Shown: positions 61,551-64,000 of the stretch, in pieces
Position numbering within the stretch: position 1 is the stretch's first letter
How the letters are laid out: each line of letters opens with the position of its first letter
From: Flavobacteriaceae bacterium
Lineage (GTDB): Bacteria > Bacteroidota > Bacteroidia > Flavobacteriales > Flavobacteriaceae
Assembly: GCA_026710085.1 (NCBI GenBank)
Contig: JAPORT010000083.1
Coordinates: forward strand, 1 to 64,000
Direction of reading: 5' to 3'
DNA: 64,000 bases
The notes under the pieces: model-generated
The model's input: only the letters and a program-made list of their open reading frames with translations
The model's database searches: none
What the model was told of the DNA's origin: nothing
Made by a program: the position numbers and the translations under genes

Positions 61551-64000
61551 ATGAAATTAACAAGAGGGAACTTTATTGCAGTTGTTGTTGCATGGATGAC
61601 CATGACGTTACAATATGGACTTTCACAAAAACCACTCAATCCCAATCTACCAAATGCTCCAGCATCTTATCTAAGTCCTAAGGACGTGCCTCTGACAGGG
61701 CATGTTTTGGATGAAGTACCAAAAGAATGGAAGTCACTTCCTGGAGGGACACTAGAAGAAGATGCGACACACTACAGAGCAGGATATCAAGGCATTCGTT
61801 GGAATTGGAAATCTTCCGATAAACTAATCATAACTAATGATTTATTGGAGCAAACCTTACTTAAAAGATACTTGAAAGTGGCTTTTGGCGGTGGCGTTGG
61901 ATTTCATCTATGGATTTATAACCCTCAATCTTTAACGGATAAAACATTGGGTATTAGTATAGCTGCTAATGGCTTCAATAAAAGGATTGAATTTGGACTG
62001 GACTATAAAGGATGGCGTACTTGCTACATCCAATTTTCAGAAATGCCCGATGGCGGTGAAGCGGAAGAGGGGACGATTGTGATCACGCCACCAAAGGGCA
62101 TCGAAAGCGGATGGTTTGTTTTTGATCGCCTTGAAATAGGTGGGTTAACGCGTCATACGATGGCTGATCACCAACTATCATACTCTCAAAACCGTAACCA
62201 TTGGGTGAGTCAATTTTGGTGGGAACAAGCTGGAAAGCCCGATGTCTCTGAGGAACCAAGTGAGGATGAAAAGGCAATCTTCGCCACCATAGTCAAAAAC
62301 ATCAAATTAAAGAGTCTTGGCTGGAGTTTACATGTTAATGATTGGATTCATGATGAGGAAAGGGTTTTGATGACCAACAAAGCACAAACGGAGAAAGCCA
62401 AAGTCAAAGCCAAGCGCATTAGATCAGAAGCTAAAGCACATTATGATGCTTTGGGTCTCATTCGAAATGAAAAAGGAATTTTTGGACCAAACATAGCGGC
62501 CCCATTTACCAAAGCAACTCTATATGAAAATGATATCAAGTGGGGTGAACTAGAGCGAAAAATCTTTCCGAGTGTAGTCCTTGATTACAACTATTATGGT
62601 GATCATGAAAGTCGAGAGAGAGTACTCAACCTTTTGGATTGGTTTGAAAGCCAAGGGGTCGTTTCTGGGCACAGCTTCGGTTCGCTGAGCCACATTGGTT
62701 ATGGCACTCGCAATCTTGCGATTACGTTGTTACTGATTCGTGATCTTTTAGAGGAAACAGATCGATTAGACCGATGGGTGGATACTTTGAAATGGTTGTC
62801 GGGTTTTGCACAATGTTATGTGGAACCAAAAAGAACGGGAGCAGTCGGCGATGCCGGGACCTATGTCATGGCTCGCTTGATTAGTGTCTTAATGCAATCC
62901 GACTCTAAAGAAAAACTTCGCGACTTCAAAAGCTTTATGAAATGGCTGGATTCTGCTTTGAGTCAAAGCGATGGGACTCAAGGAATCATCAAGCATGATT
63001 ATTCATTTTATCACCATGCGCTCATGCTTTATGGATACTGGGCGACCAACGTGGCACAGTTTTATAAGGTCATTGCGGCGTTTAAGGGGACCCCCTATGC
63101 CAATGGAATTTCAGCGAAGAACCTTCGTCAAAATTTAATCGTGGCCAATCGGATGTATCGTGGGGCAACCATTCCTTTTCATCTTCGTGGTCGCTATTTT
63201 AAACCATTAGGGGGTAATCGACTTTTTGGAGCTCTTGAAAAATTGGCATTGGATAATAATGGAGAACTCGATATGGAATTGGCAAGTACATGGCTCAACA
63301 GTCGGTTGGATGAAAAAATTCCACCTGAATTTAAAGGAATCGACCCCTACAATCGATACCATCAAGTAGCCAATTGGGCAGGTATCTCTACGCACTCTAT
63401 TCCTGGAGCCACGGTAACGGTCACAGGAGTCAGCACCAACATCATGAATTGGGATGGCGGTGATGGTCGAAAATTCAGTCGGTACAATCGATACGGTAGC
63501 ATGTATATCCATGGAAAACCCCAAGGGACTTCTTTCAGTACGGAAGATTGTGGATATGTTGACCAAGGGTGGGATTGGAGTCGTTTGCCTGGGGTGACGA
63601 GTTTATACCTTTCGAATCCAGAATTAAAGGAGGCTACCAAAAGGACTAGTGGTTATGGTGACCATCGAGGGTTTACAGGAGGCGTTTCTCTCGAGGCCAA
63701 TGGAATCTATGGTTATCGCATCAGTGAAGCAAGAGATAACAAGTGGAACGGTTCGAAAAGTTATTTCTTTTTTGATGATCGTATCGTATGTCTTGGATCT
63801 GGGCTTCAAAGTGAACACCAGGATCTCAACTTAGAAACCATTCTATTTCAACTTCACATACCTTCGACAACGGACGCTATCCACGTGAATGGAGAAAAAC
63901 TTTCCCAATTTCCATATTCGGGACAGTTTCAAAGTGATGGAATCAAATTGGTAGATACGCAAGGACACGGATATTATCTGGCAGAAGGAAATGATCCATT
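61551..64000 (+). CDS. Polysaccharide lyase family 8, chondroitinase ABC-like (partial, C-terminus off the right edge)
   Basis: The frame is open from ATG 61551 to the end of the window, 816 codons. A signal peptide (FIAVVVAWMTMTLQYGLSQ) is followed by a jelly-roll N-terminal domain (residues about 40-210: VAFGGGVGFHLWIYNP, EIGGLTRHT), then the alpha-toroid catalytic domain. The His and Tyr of the active site lie in HHALMLYGYW, spaced as in chondroitinase ABC (H-x6-Y), and the Arg in RMYRGATIPFHLRGRY. The beta domain begins with GWDWSRLPGVTSLYL, a family hallmark. It would cleave chondroitin- or dermatan-sulfate-like chains by beta-elimination. The neighbouring sulfatases fit such a substrate. 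Confidence 0.88.
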   Translation, partial: MKLTRGNFIAVVVAWMTMTLQYGLSQKPLNPNLPNAPASYLSPKDVPLTGHVLDEVPKEWKSLPGGTLEEDATHYRAGYQGIRWNWKSSDKLIITNDLLEQTLLKRYLKVAFGGGVGFHLWIYNPQSLTDKTLGISIAANGFNKRIEFGLDYKGWRTCYIQFSEMPDGGEAEEGTIVITPPKGIESGWFVFDRLEIGGLTRHTMADHQLSYSQNRNHWVSQFWWEQAGKPDVSEEPSEDEKAIFATIVKNIKLKSLGWSLHVNDWIHDEERVLMTNKAQTEKAKVKAKRIRSEAKAHYDALGLIRNEKGIFGPNIAAPFTKATLYENDIKWGELERKIFPSVVLDYNYYGDHESRERVLNLLDWFESQGVVSGHSFGSLSHIGYGTRNLAITLLLIRDLLEETDRLDRWVDTLKWLSGFAQCYVEPKRTGAVGDAGTYVMARLISVLMQSDSKEKLRDFKSFMKWLDSALSQSDGTQGIIKHDYSFYHHALMLYGYWATNVAQFYKVIAAFKGTPYANGISAKNLRQNLIVANRMYRGATIPFHLRGRYFKPLGGNRLFGALEKLALDNNGELDMELASTWLNSRLDEKIPPEFKGIDPYNRYHQVANWAGISTHSIPGATVTVTGVSTNIMNWDGGDGRKFSRYNRYGSMYIHGKPQGTSFSTEDCGYVDQGWDWSRLPGVTSLYLSNPELKEATKRTSGYGDHRGFTGGVSLEANGIYGYRISEARDNKWNGSKSYFFFDDRIVCLGSGLQSEHQDLNLETILFQLHIPSTTDAIHVNGEKLSQFPYSGQFQSDGIKLVDTQGHGYYLAEGNDP

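Noticed and set aside
1..64000. CRISPR arrays, tRNA or rRNA genes, insertion sequences
   Set aside because: I saw no regularly spaced repeats, cloverleaf-like sequences or transposase frames; a short or divergent tRNA could still be missed by eye.

Overview
The window is a stretch of a low-GC Bacteroidota chromosome. The evidence is a SusC/SusD outer-membrane pair, a complete Bat aerotolerance operon, DUF2480 and SufE/SufT genes of the Bacteroidota type, -7 promoter elements of the TAnnTTTG kind, and few Shine-Dalgarno sequences. Sulfatases and a chondroitinase-like lyase suggest a polysaccharide-degrading, probably marine, heterotroph. I cannot place it below phylum. No tRNA, rRNA, CRISPR array or intact insertion sequence was seen. 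Many genes appear to start at TTG.

Layout. 1-4242: SusD (cut by the left edge) and SusC. 4549-7123: SRPBCC/GyrI-like protein, SDR and aldo/keto reductase. 7255-16225: MoxR, DUF58, an extra membrane protein and BatA to BatE, meeting cvpA head-on with one base between stops. 16944-18320: a small conserved gene and a Panacea (SocA-like) antitoxin gene followed by a two-helix membrane-protein gene broken by an in-frame TGA. 18607-27111: pheS, a PLD-helicase-DUF3427 protein, and the divergent trehalose pair GH15/otsAB. 27306-29098: an AT-rich AAA ATPase/DUF4276 pair broken by at least three mutations. 29180-36090: TonB receptor, DUF4143 ATPase, dusB and lepA. 36481-38253: a GH43-like protein and two small orphans.

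38353-47520 is the most interesting part: eight closely packed minus-strand genes plus a divergent SMP-30 lactonase. They encode a CBM9-like protein, a sorbosone-dehydrogenase-like enzyme fused to cytochrome c, an amidohydrolase/deacetylase, a bile-acid/pyruvate-type Na+ symporter, an RraA-type aldolase, two RidA proteins and a SelA-like PLP enzyme. Almost every enzyme starts with an export signal. Read in order they could form a periplasmic, non-phosphorylating route for amino-sugar acids: oxidation, lactone opening, deacetylation, ammonia elimination, enamine hydrolysis, aldol cleavage and keto-acid uptake. This is inference, but the enzyme set fits it well.

47615-53206: hipBA, a lipoprotein hydrolase, a GT4 glycosyltransferase, DUF2480, sufT and sufE. 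sufE appears to start at a non-standard AUC. 53371-57027: a 1053-residue surface lipoprotein with a long leader, flanking G9/C10 tracts and a strong terminator. 57571-64000: two sulfatases, an EF-hand protein and a PL8 chondroitinase-like lyase cut by the right edge, probably a locus for a sulfated glycosaminoglycan.
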